19,328 nucleotides of DNA from Halobacteriales archaeon SW_9_67_25. Its GTDB lineage: Archaea; Halobacteriota; Halobacteria; Halobacteriales; Haloarculaceae. Positions 7,671 through 15,798 of the stretch are shown here, piece by piece (position 1 is the first letter of the stretch; every line of letters starts with the position of its first letter). The position numbers and the translations under genes were made by a program. The stretch is taken from NCBI GenBank assembly GCA_003022745.1, contig PXSU01000126.1:1-19328 (forward strand), written 5' to 3'. The notes under the pieces are model-generated. The model ran no database searches and was not told the DNA's origin. It worked only from the letters and a program-made list of their open reading frames with translations.

Positions 7671-9548
7671 TCACGGCTCTTTCCCCTCGCGGAGGTCGGG
7701 TCGCTCCGGCACCAGCGTCACGCCACGCTCGTCGAGCGTCTCCTGGGCCCGGTCGTGCAGGGCCTTGTCCTCGCGACCGTCGCGGCGATAGCCCACCACG
7801 AGCCCGGCGATAGCGACCAGCGCGACGATGGCGAAGGGCCCGCCAGTGAGGACGGCGGCCGTCTGGAGGACCGCGCTGCTGCCGGTCACGAGGACGCCGA
7901 CCGCGACCAGTCCCTGGAAGACACCCATCACCACGATGGTGCCCGTCGTGGGGGCGAGCGTCCGCCTGCTCGCGAGAATGGATATCACCAGCGTCGAGGT
8001 GTCCGCCGAGGTGACGATAAAAGCGATTATCAGCGCCAGGAACAGGAAGATGAGTAACTCGCTCAGCGGCAGGGCGTCCAGAACGGGGTAGCCGGCGACC
8101 GCCTCCGAGCCGCCCGCTGCGCTGATGGCCCCCAGGACGTCCGCGATGCCCCGGTGCTGGACGTACAACGAAGTGGCGCCCATCAGGAGGAACCACACCA
8201 TCGTCGCCAGCGAGGTGGCGACGAAGCCCGTGAACACGACCGTCCGGATGCGCCGGCCCCGCGAGAGCGCGGCGAGGAACAGTCCCGCGAAGGGCGCCCA
8301 GGAGAACCACCACGACCAGTTGAACACCGTCCAGGCCGCGATCCACTCCCCGCCCAGCGTCAGGCTCATCGGGACGAAGTTCACCACGTACGAACCCACG
8401 GCCCGGGACCCCTCCTCTATGACGAACGACCGGGGTACCAGCGCGAGCAGGAGGATACCGACGAGGGCAAACAGGAGGACGTTGACCACGGAGTTGCGCC
8501 GGATGCCCCGGTGGACGCCCGACTGGGCCGAGATGACGAACACGAGCGTCAGGCCCGCGGCGAACAGGAGGGCTCCCGTCGAGTCGAAGGGAACACCCCA
8601 CTGGTAGTTGATGCCGGTGAGGAACTGCTGGCCGACCAGGGACACCGAGGTGGCGATGCCCCCGACGGTCGCGAACACCGCCAGCAGGTCGACCAGCCGA
8701 CACCAGTTCGAGTCCAGCCCGTCCACGCCGAGGAACGGCGTCAGCAGCGACGAGACCCGCAGCGGCGCGCCGTGCTGGTAGACGAAGTACGCGATGGGAA
8801 CGCCGACGACGATGTAGGCACTCCAGGCCGAGAATCCCCAGTGAAAGAGCGTCGTCGTGAGCGCGGCGGTGATGGCGGCGTCGGACTGGGCGGGCACGTC
8901 GAAGAAGGGCGGCACAGTGCCGTAGTGGAAGAGCCCGGCTGCCGGGCCCCAGAAGACGATGCCGGCGGCGATGCCCGCGCTGAAGAACATCGTGAAGTAC
9001 ACCGAGTAGGAGTAGGCCGGTTCGGCGTCCGGGCCGCCGAGTCTGACGTCGCCGAGCGACCCGAACAGGAGATACAGACAGAACACCACCGACAGGAGCA
9101 TCACGGCGACGAAGAGGGGACCCAGCTGGCCCGTCACGACGCCCTCGACGGCCCCGACGGCGGCGATTGTCCGCTCAGGGAGGAGGGTCTGGAGGACAAA
9201 GAAGGCGACCAGCCCGGCCACCGGCACGCCGAAGGTCACCGGGTCGTGCCGGGAGAGGAAGTCACGGACGGTATCAACGGGACCGAGCCGGCGGATCTGC
9301 AGGAAGTACGCCGCCCCGCTCAGGGTGTCGTCGGTGCCGTCGCCTCTGCCAGGCAGCACGGCCAGATAGGCCAGCACCGACCCGAAGAACAGCAACGAGA
9401 CCACGAGCCACCCCTGACCGCTGACGATGGCTGCCAGAGCGTCCGGGAAGAAAAAGCCCGAGACGACGACCACACCCGACGCCACACAGAGCGGAGCCAG
9501 TACCTTCTTGAGGGCTCGCTCGACGGCGCTGACACCGTGAAATCCCAT
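7671..9548 (-). CDS. Divergent BCCT-family transporter
   Basis: This 625-residue membrane protein belongs to the betaine/carnitine/choline transporter family. The aromatic cage that holds trimethylammonium in BetP appears kept: W237, W242 and Y245 in TM4, and WSWWFSW at 411-417 in TM8. The glycine stretch of TM3, usually GMGIG or GMGID, is GIAAG here (192-196), so coupling or substrate may differ. The N-terminus carries about 100 extra residues with two more predicted membrane segments (about 15-35 and 46-65) before the BCCT core. The C-terminal tail is charged. The start at 9548 has a TCTTTA box 26-27 nt upstream, fitting a leaderless message. It converges on formate-THF ligase. Import of a quaternary amine such as glycine betaine is the family expectation; the actual substrate is unknown. 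Confidence 0.9.
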   Translation of the reverse strand: MGFHGVSAVERALKKVLAPLCVASGVVVVSGFFFPDALAAIVSGQGWLVVSLLFFGSVLAYLAVLPGRGDGTDDTLSGAAYFLQIRRLGPVDTVRDFLSRHDPVTFGVPVAGLVAFFVLQTLLPERTIAAVGAVEGVVTGQLGPLFVAVMLLSVVFCLYLLFGSLGDVRLGGPDAEPAYSYSVYFTMFFSAGIAAGIVFWGPAAGLFHYGTVPPFFDVPAQSDAAITAALTTTLFHWGFSAWSAYIVVGVPIAYFVYQHGAPLRVSSLLTPFLGVDGLDSNWCRLVDLLAVFATVGGIATSVSLVGQQFLTGINYQWGVPFDSTGALLFAAGLTLVFVISAQSGVHRGIRRNSVVNVLLFALVGILLLALVPRSFVIEEGSRAVGSYVVNFVPMSLTLGGEWIAAWTVFNWSWWFSWAPFAGLFLAALSRGRRIRTVVFTGFVATSLATMVWFLLMGATSLYVQHRGIADVLGAISAAGGSEAVAGYPVLDALPLSELLIFLFLALIIAFIVTSADTSTLVISILASRRTLAPTTGTIVVMGVFQGLVAVGVLVTGSSAVLQTAAVLTGGPFAIVALVAIAGLVVGYRRDGREDKALHDRAQETLDERGVTLVPERPDLREGKEP

Positions 9549-9571
9549 AACATTCTGTTGTCGTCGGACGG

Positions 9572-9577
9572 TAAAGA
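9572..9577 (-). promoter_or_regulatory. TATA-like box for the divergent BCCT gene
   Basis: TCTTTA on the minus strand is centred 26-27 nt before the ATG at 9548. The gene therefore probably has its own promoter rather than depending on readthrough from the channel gene 57 nt upstream. Confidence 0.4.
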
Positions 9578-9605
9578 AGTACCGCCGCCGCGGCTGTAAC
9601 GACGG

Positions 9606-10794
9606 TCAGGAGTCGGGTTCGTCGCCGCCGTCCTCCCCGGCGGTACCCTCGGCCGTGGCCGCTGTCTGCTCCTCGGAGGCCTCGTCACCGCTCGCGCCGT
9701 CCTCGAAGAAACTCTCCGTGGACGTCCCGTCGAGGATGGATTTGCCGAGGATGCGTCCGCCGATGACCATCGGACTGATGACCTCGTCGGCACCGACCTC
9801 CTCGAGTTTCGTGACGTTGTTCTCTTCGTTGGCCGCGGCGACGACACGGACGTCGGGGTTTTCCTTCTTTGCTGCGAGGATGGCGAGGACGTCCTGGGCG
9901 TCGTCCCGCGTCGCGACCACGGTCCCGCGGGCGTCCTGGATGCGGGCGTCCCGCAGTGCCGCCTCGTCGGTCGGGTCGGCAGTCAGGACGTTTACGTCCC
10001 TGTCGTTGAGGTCCGCGGCCTCGTCGGAGTCGTCGGTGATGACGACGACGTCGACATGGTCGTCCAGTTCGTCGAGCAACGAGTCCGTGATGTCGCTGTA
10101 CCCGAGGATGAGCACGTGGTCGTCGAGGAGTGTGAGTTCTGATGGTGTCATGTTTCCGAATGCAGCAGCCATGCGCGACTCGATGGCCGGGACGATCAGC
10201 GACCCGATGGCGACGGTAAAGGCGCCCGACCCGAGGAGGACGATCGACAGCGAGAACCACTTCGTCGTCGGAGTCGTCGGCGTGATGTCGCCGTACCCGA
10301 CCGTCGAGACGGTGATGATGACGTAGTAGACGGCGTCGGTCCACCTGGTCGAAGGCACCGCGGTTGATTGCCAGCAACGGCAGTGCAATCAACACCAGCA
10401 ACAGCAGCGGAATCTCGGTGCGCTGGAGCGTCGCCAGCGGCAACATTCCGACGACCGGGAGCACGACCATCGCCGCGTACCACGCCAGGCGCTTGCGCCC
10501 CCGCAGGCCGACCGTCAGGATGGCCAGCACGAACGCGAAGACCACGCCCGCGAACGTGACGAACGGGGCCGCTCCCGGGAACAGCACCCCCAGCGGCCCC
10601 TCGAGGGGGACGGTCCCCTGGCTGAGCCTCGAGAGTCCGGTCACGAACGAGAGGACCGCCATCAGCCCCGTCACCAGGACCGCGGTCTTCGCGTTCGAGA
10701 ACTCCCGCCAGTAGACGAACGGGACCCTGTCGGTGTGGTAGAACACTTCTTCGAGGGTCGAATCCCGCCGTTCCTCCGGAACGTCACTGGCCAC
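9606..10794 (-). pseudogene. Potassium channel with RCK (TrkA-N) domain, internal deletion plus frameshift
   Basis: The gene encodes a membrane ion channel with a cytoplasmic regulator. The first frame (10794 to about 10345) gives about four N-terminal membrane segments ending in LLAINRGAFDQ. The second (about 10349 to 9606) begins with WTDAVYYV, the selectivity filter TVGYGD, the inner helix and an RCK domain from about DDHVLILGYSDIT. In relatives an outer pore helix of some 30-40 residues separates FDQ from WTD; here only one base lies between the CAG codon and the TGG codon. The helix is therefore missing and the frame is shifted (deleted length = 2 mod 3). The RCK nucleotide loop GYSDIT is also atypical of GxGxxG. 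The GTG start at 10794 is chosen from a TTTATA box about 27 nt upstream. The acidic C-terminal tail is normal for haloarchaea. As written the channel should not work. Confidence 0.8.
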
Positions 10795-10818
10795 TGACAA
10801 CCCATACGCAGGACTCCG

Positions 10819-10824
10819 TATAAA
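10819..10824 (-). promoter_or_regulatory. TATA box for the channel gene
   Basis: TTTATA on the minus strand matches the haloarchaeal consensus and is centred about 27 nt before the GTG at 10794. It fixes the start as a leaderless GTG. Confidence 0.6.
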
Positions 10825-11036
10825 TGAGTGCCGGCGGGGCGGCGCCAGCGCCAACCGACGTCCCGACGGGTTACTCTGACAAAACACATCACTATTCGAC
10901 CATGTCTTGGTTGTGCCAGAAAGCGGCGTCGGCGGGGACAGAAGCGCACGTCTCGGGCTCTCGATCGACCGTGGACGGAGTCGATACCCCGCTGTCGGTC
11001 CCTGTCTGTCGAAACCGGGACCGCCCCGTCCCAAAG
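10825..11036. other. Divergent intergenic region between channel and stress protein genes
   Basis: About 210 nt lie between the two outward-facing promoters. A 53-codon open frame begins at 10901 and ends across the stress-protein ATG, but its composition is not haloarchaeal-protein-like and it has no ribosome site. I see no further gene or convincing operator here. Confidence 0.4.
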
Positions 11037-11042
11037 TTATTT
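11037..11042 (+). promoter_or_regulatory. TATA-like box for the universal stress protein gene
   Basis: TTATTT predicts transcription starting near 11066, between the two candidate ATGs (11060 and 11075). This favours 11075 with a short leader. Confidence 0.45.
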
Positions 11043-11074
11043 CTATCCGATATGAGAACATGAATCGAGGCCAC

Positions 11075-11518
11075 ATGTACGACAACATACTGATTCCGTA
11101 CGACGGCTCGGACGAATCGGACATCGGGGCCGACCACGGTCTGGACCTGGCAGAGTCGGTCAACGCGACAGTCCACGCACTGTACGTGGCGGACCTGCCT
11201 GGTGCGCCCCGGGCGATGTACATCCGCGACGACGAGGAGGAGATGCGCGAACGATACCGGGAGTACGGCGAGGAAGTCACGAGCGAGGTCTGCGAGCGAG
11301 CAAACGAGGCGGGCCTCGATTGTGTCAAAGTGATACAGACCGGCGCCGTCCATGAAGAGGTTGCCGACTACGCCGAGGAGAACGACATCGACCTGATCGT
11401 CATGGGGGCGGCCTACCGCGGGAAGGTCGGGGCCCTCCTGGGTGGGTCCACGGAGAAGGTCGTCCGGACGTCGTCGGTACCGGTGACGACGGTGCGGGAG
11501 TCCCGCGACAAGGTCTGA
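11075..11518 (+). CDS. Universal stress protein (UspA family)
   Basis: A single-domain UspA protein of 147 residues, the normal length. It opens with MYDNILIPYDGSDESD, the typical beta-1 strand and nucleotide-binding Asp region, and ends with GGSTEKVVRTSSVPVTTV. The ATP-binding consensus G-2X-G-9X-G-S/T reads G-AA-Y-9X-G-S: the second glycine is tyrosine, so nucleotide binding may be weakened. I choose the ATG at 11075 because family members start at this point and because the predicted transcription start lies before it; an in-frame ATG at 11060 would add five residues. It diverges from the channel gene. Stress proteins often accompany or regulate haloarchaeal transporters and channels, but no specific partner can be named from sequence. 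Confidence 0.92.
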   Translation: MYDNILIPYDGSDESDIGADHGLDLAESVNATVHALYVADLPGAPRAMYIRDDEEEMRERYREYGEEVTSEVCERANEAGLDCVKVIQTGAVHEEVADYAEENDIDLIVMGAAYRGKVGALLGGSTEKVVRTSSVPVTTVRESRDKV

Positions 11519-11539
11519 GACGGCCTGCTGTCCGCCGTC
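11519..11539. terminator. Hairpin after the universal stress protein gene
   Basis: GACGGC and GCCGTC form a perfect 6-bp stem with a 9-nt loop immediately after the stop codon, in a 51-nt gap between convergent genes. No T-run follows, so the role is uncertain. Confidence 0.3.
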
Positions 11540-11569
11540 GGTGACTGCTCGCGGTGCCCTACCGTCCAG

Positions 11570-11731
11570 TCACGATTCTTGCAGCCGTGTCTCCCGGAAG
11601 TAGATGCCGATAGAGGCACTGAGAAAGCTCGTCCCCGCCAGCGTCAGGTTCCCTGCCGACATCGCCCACAGCCCGATGCCGAAGAGAACGACCACCACCA
11701 CGGCAAGGCCCGTCGGTACTACGTCGACCAT
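11570..11731 (-). CDS. Small two-segment membrane protein, function unknown
   Basis: A 53-residue protein. Hydrophobic stretches at about 7-24 (VPTGLAVVVVVLFGIGLW) and 31-46 suggest two membrane segments, followed by a short charged tail (RETRLQES). The pattern resembles small conserved haloarchaeal membrane proteins of unknown role. The ATG at 11731 lies 32 nt downstream of the zinc-ribbon gene stop on the same strand, so the two are probably cotranscribed. No ribosome site is obvious. I do not assign a function. Confidence 0.65.
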   Translation of the reverse strand: MVDVVPTGLAVVVVVLFGIGLWAMSAGNLTLAGTSFLSASIGIYFRETRLQES

Positions 11732-11763
11732 CAAGTTGGGCAATGTCCCCCCGGGGCAATAGT

Positions 11764-12270
11764 CTAACGCACGTCGGTCCGCTCGCGGTCGCTGGGCCGG
11801 TCGTAGGAGTGCTTGAACTCCCAGTGGTAGCGGCAGTCGTCGCAGGTAGCCCACTCCGGAATGTCGAATTTCTCGGGGTGGCGCTGGCCGTGGACCATCT
11901 GGTTTTTGCACCGCGGACAGCCCATGTACACCAGGTCCAGGTCGCCGAACTCCTCGTAGCCGAACTCCGCGACACACCGCTGGCAGTCGATGCTGTCCTG
12001 GGCGTTGTGCTGGAGGATCTCGCTCTCGCAACGCGGACACTTCAGTACTGCCGGCGGGCGCTTGTCCCACCCGACGTCGCCGTCGTAGGTTGTCGTCGCC
12101 GTCTCGGCGGCCGAGAGGTCGAATTTGTTCGGTCCTTCGCCCCGCTTGAGTGGTTTGGCGATTTTCACGACCACATCCTTGAGCGTTCCCAGGAGGACCG
12201 ACAGCGGCGGCGGACCGTCGCTCTCCTCCCCGTCGATGGCGTCTGCCGTCTCTGGACCTGGTGTCGTCAC
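11764..12270 (-). CDS. Double zinc-ribbon protein, function unknown
   Basis: A soluble 168-residue protein with four CxxC knuckles: C78/C81, C96/C99, C118/C121 and C143/C146. The spacing suggests two zinc ribbons (78-99 and 118-146), each coordinating one zinc. The first 70 residues are acidic and likely flexible, with a short helix-prone LSVLLGTLKDVVVKIAKPLK. Such proteins in haloarchaea are annotated only as hypothetical zinc-ribbon proteins; nucleic-acid or protein binding is plausible but not shown. The GTG start at 12270 is set by a CTTATG box about 27 nt upstream, consistent with a leaderless transcript. The small membrane protein gene follows after 32 nt, and a membrane protein gene diverges on the other side. 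Confidence 0.8.
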   Translation of the reverse strand: MTTPGPETADAIDGEESDGPPPLSVLLGTLKDVVVKIAKPLKRGEGPNKFDLSAAETATTTYDGDVGWDKRPPAVLKCPRCESEILQHNAQDSIDCQRCVAEFGYEEFGDLDLVYMGCPRCKNQMVHGQRHPEKFDIPEWATCDDCRYHWEFKHSYDRPSDRERTDVR

Positions 12271-12294
12271 TATCCGCTATAAGGAATCCAACGA

Positions 12295-12300
12295 CATAAG
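12295..12300 (-). promoter_or_regulatory. TATA-like box for the zinc-ribbon gene
   Basis: CTTATG on the minus strand is centred 27-28 nt before the GTG at 12270, supporting a leaderless start there. Confidence 0.45.
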
Positions 12301-12391
12301 TCGCTCGTCGCTGTTCGCCGGGCGTACACACGCTCTGTCAACCCGACCACGGTTCCGACAGGTTTTCCCGCTAACCCGTGCAACTCGGTGT

Positions 12392-12952
12392 ATGTCCTCC
12401 GGCCTCGCGCTCGCCGTCGGCGGGTTCGACCCCTCGACATTCGCCGACACGCCCTGGCTCCGGGCAGTCGCGGCGTTCCTGCTCGTGGTGCCCGCCGGAC
12501 TCGCAGTGCTGGGGCGGTACGGCGACGTCGTCGACCGGTCGGTCGAGGCCTCGCTGGAGAGTCCGTTCGTCTCCGTCGTCTACGGCTTCCTCGCCCACAT
12601 CGTGCTCTTCTTCGTCGCAGGCGTACTGTCGACGCAACTGGCCAACACCGGCCTCGACCCGACGGTGTTGCAGGCCGGGAGTTCGGCGACCCTGGGTGTC
12701 ATCTTCCTCGCACTGGCGGGCCTCGGGTTCGCCGTCCTGGGGACCTGGCTCGTCGACCTCCGGGGCGAGGGGCAGCGCTGGCACGGGTTCGTCGCCGTCG
12801 CCGCCGTCGGTGCTGGCGTGTGGCTGTTGCCGTCAGTCGCTGGCCTCGTGCTGTGGATGCTGCTAGTCTCGGTCGGTGTCGGGGGCCCTACCCGGCGGTG
12901 GATCCACGCCGAACGGTCCGTCCAGGCCGAGGTCGAGAGAGAGACCGAGTGA
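12392..12952 (+). CDS. Membrane protein, about four segments, function unknown
   Basis: A 186-residue integral membrane protein. Hydrophobic segments occur at about 27-45 (AVAAFLLVVPAGLAVLG), 64-85 (VVYGFLAHIVLFFVAGVL), 102-125 (LGVIFLALAGLGFAVLGTWLV) and 134-163 (FVAVAAVGAGVWLLPSVAGLV onward). The C-terminal tail is charged (RRWIHAERSV then a Glu-rich end). I recognise no enzyme or transport motif. The ATG at 12392 is the first good start after the divergent zinc-ribbon promoter; only a weak T-rich element near 12363 sits at promoter distance. Its stop is followed within 22 nt by the reading frame of another small membrane protein, so the two may form an operon. Confidence 0.75.
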   Translation: MSSGLALAVGGFDPSTFADTPWLRAVAAFLLVVPAGLAVLGRYGDVVDRSVEASLESPFVSVVYGFLAHIVLFFVAGVLSTQLANTGLDPTVLQAGSSATLGVIFLALAGLGFAVLGTWLVDLRGEGQRWHGFVAVAAVGAGVWLLPSVAGLVLWMLLVSVGVGGPTRRWIHAERSVQAEVERETE

Positions 12953-12973
12953 CTTTGCCGCCCCGATAGGGGC

Positions 12974-13207
12974 ATCTCTCACACGAGCTACACCAGTTCG
13001 ATCGACTACGCGAAGCGTGCCAGGCAGGGCTTTCTCGTCGGTGCCGTGCTCTTCGTCGTGGGCGCGCTCGGGGAACTGCTCGCCCACACCGTCGTGACGC
13101 TGCCCGAACGGGAACAGACGCTGTTGCTGGACGCCGTTATCCTCGGAACGCTGGTCGCCCTCCTGGGCGTCTTCGTGTTCGGTATCGTGCTGCCACTCGT
13201 CGAGTGA
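12974..13207 (+). pseudogene. Small membrane protein lacking a normal start codon
   Basis: From about 12989 the frame encodes a clean 70-plus-residue membrane protein: SSIDYAKRARQGF, then a segment GAVLFVVGALGELLAH, a charged loop LPEREQ and a second segment ending GVFVFGIVLPLVE before TGA. Small haloarchaeal membrane proteins with this outline exist, but I assign no function. In this frame no ATG, GTG or TTG lies between the previous gene's stop (12950-12952) and the first membrane segment. The codon where a Met would fit (followed by Ser-His-Thr-Ser-Tyr) is ATC at 12974-12976. Either a G-to-C change removed the start, the base call is wrong, or a noncanonical start is used. Confidence 0.6.
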
Positions 13208-13274
13208 GCGGTCGTTGCGTGCCCGCACTCGGGTAGACGCCAACACTCATCACACTGGAGTCCCTACCGCAAAT

Positions 13275-13505
13275 ATGGACGCAGTCGTACTCCAGCTCCC
13301 GACAGACGGACTGCTCGGATCGCTCGCCCAGGCAGCCACTGTCATGGCGACGCTGTTGCTGGTGATGATGCTCGTCGCCCTGGGCTACTACGCCTACAAA
13401 CAGACGCGCGGCGGCGGCGTCGAGTGGCCCGAAGACAAGGAGAACGCGAGCGCCACCGACGGGGTCAGCAAGGGCGACAGCGACGACGAGTGGGACTATT
13501 ACTGA
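13275..13505 (+). CDS. Small single-pass membrane protein with acidic tail
   Basis: A 76-residue protein with one hydrophobic stretch at about 15-40 (ATVMATLLLVMMLVALGYYAY), then KQTRGGG and a strongly acidic cytoplasmic-type tail ending DSDDEWDYY. The positive residues after the segment suggest the tail faces the cytoplasm. No known motif is seen. It lies 67 nt after the preceding small gene and converges on the BCCT gene. No clear TATA box stands 27 nt before the ATG, so cotranscription with the genes upstream is possible. Function unknown. Confidence 0.7.
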   Translation: MDAVVLQLPTDGLLGSLAQAATVMATLLLVMMLVALGYYAYKQTRGGGVEWPEDKENASATDGVSKGDSDDEWDYY

Positions 13506-13574
13506 CTGTCCGAGCGCGGTTTCCGGTCCGGCGTTGCTGCACTACCTGACGAGCGTAGCGACCCGTTCTCAGGA

Positions 13575-13596
13575 GGAGACCGACAGGGCAGTCTCC
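13575..13596. terminator. Hairpin between convergent genes
   Basis: GGAGAC and GTCTCC form a 6-bp stem with a 10-nt loop, midway between the small membrane protein stop and the BCCT stop. It could help end transcription from the left. Confidence 0.25.
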
Positions 13597-13618
13597 GGTG
13601 GCTGGTGACGTCGGCGCG

Positions 13619-13624
13619 AAAAAA
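13619..13624 (-). terminator. T-run terminator of the BCCT gene
   Basis: On the minus strand, 24 nt after the BCCT stop, the sequence reads TTTCG about two bases after an uninterrupted T6 within a GC-rich context. Archaeal termination relies on such U-tracts, and this is the only strong one I see downstream of a gene in the window. Confidence 0.5.
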
Positions 13625-13647
13625 CGAAACGCAAGCGAGTATCGCCG

Positions 13648-15447
<1,800 letters not shown>

Positions 15448-15453
15448 AGTATC

Positions 15454-15458
15454 CCTCC
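15454..15458 (-). promoter_or_regulatory. Shine-Dalgarno site of the BetP-like gene
   Basis: GGAGG on the minus strand lies six bases before the ATG at 15447. It is a strong site and indicates a leadered message, in contrast to most neighbours. Confidence 0.65.
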
Positions 15459-15460
15459 GT

Positions 15461-15484
15461 ACTGTGCACGTGCCTGTCGACAGT
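15461..15484. promoter_or_regulatory. Inverted repeat upstream of the BetP-like gene
   Basis: ACTGT and ACAGT are separated by 14 nt, and the perfect palindrome CTGTCGACAG (15474-15483) overlaps the right arm. The element lies just beyond the ribosome site, inside the presumed leader. It could bind a regulator or fold in the RNA; neither is shown. Confidence 0.3.
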
Positions 15485-15640
15485 CGAGTATTCTGTCATG
15501 TGTGCGTCGTTGATCGTAAGTCCCATCTCACCCTTTCGGGGACCTGTCCACTGTCGCCGAACTGCACCGCCACCGTAGCCGCCTCGCAGAACGTTCACAC
15601 GCCTGCGCACCACTCTCTCCGCCCAGCGTGCTATCAACTG

Positions 15641-15798
15641 CCATACTACGGTACCTCGGTATAAGTCCAGTGAAGGGCCCCATATAAACGTTCGCCTGTA
15701 GCTATTAACATATTTAAGTATGATCTGGAATATCGGCGGCCGGTGGAACAGCCAACGGAAGGCCGCAGTCTGTCGATTCGGACCAGCGTCAGTAAGTA
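15641..15798. promoter_or_regulatory. AT-rich promoter region of the BetP-like gene
   Basis: This stretch is unusually A+T-rich for the window. On the minus strand it holds CTTATACC (15658-15665), CGTTTATATG (15681-15690) and a longer T/A tract at about 15700-15722. The first two could start transcripts near 15635 and 15658, giving leaders of about 190-210 nt. No gene is evident between 15448 and 15798: a 65-codon minus-strand frame there is Arg- and Gly-rich and not protein-like. Confidence 0.4.

Noticed and set aside
5879..9599. Long frames antisense to formate-THF ligase and to the BCCT gene
   Set aside because: Composition is non-proteinlike and the opposite strands encode recognisable enzymes or carriers.
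10901..11063. 53-codon plus-strand frame before the stress protein
   Set aside because: No promoter or ribosome site, non-acidic composition and no recognisable feature; its stop overlap with the next ATG is likely chance.
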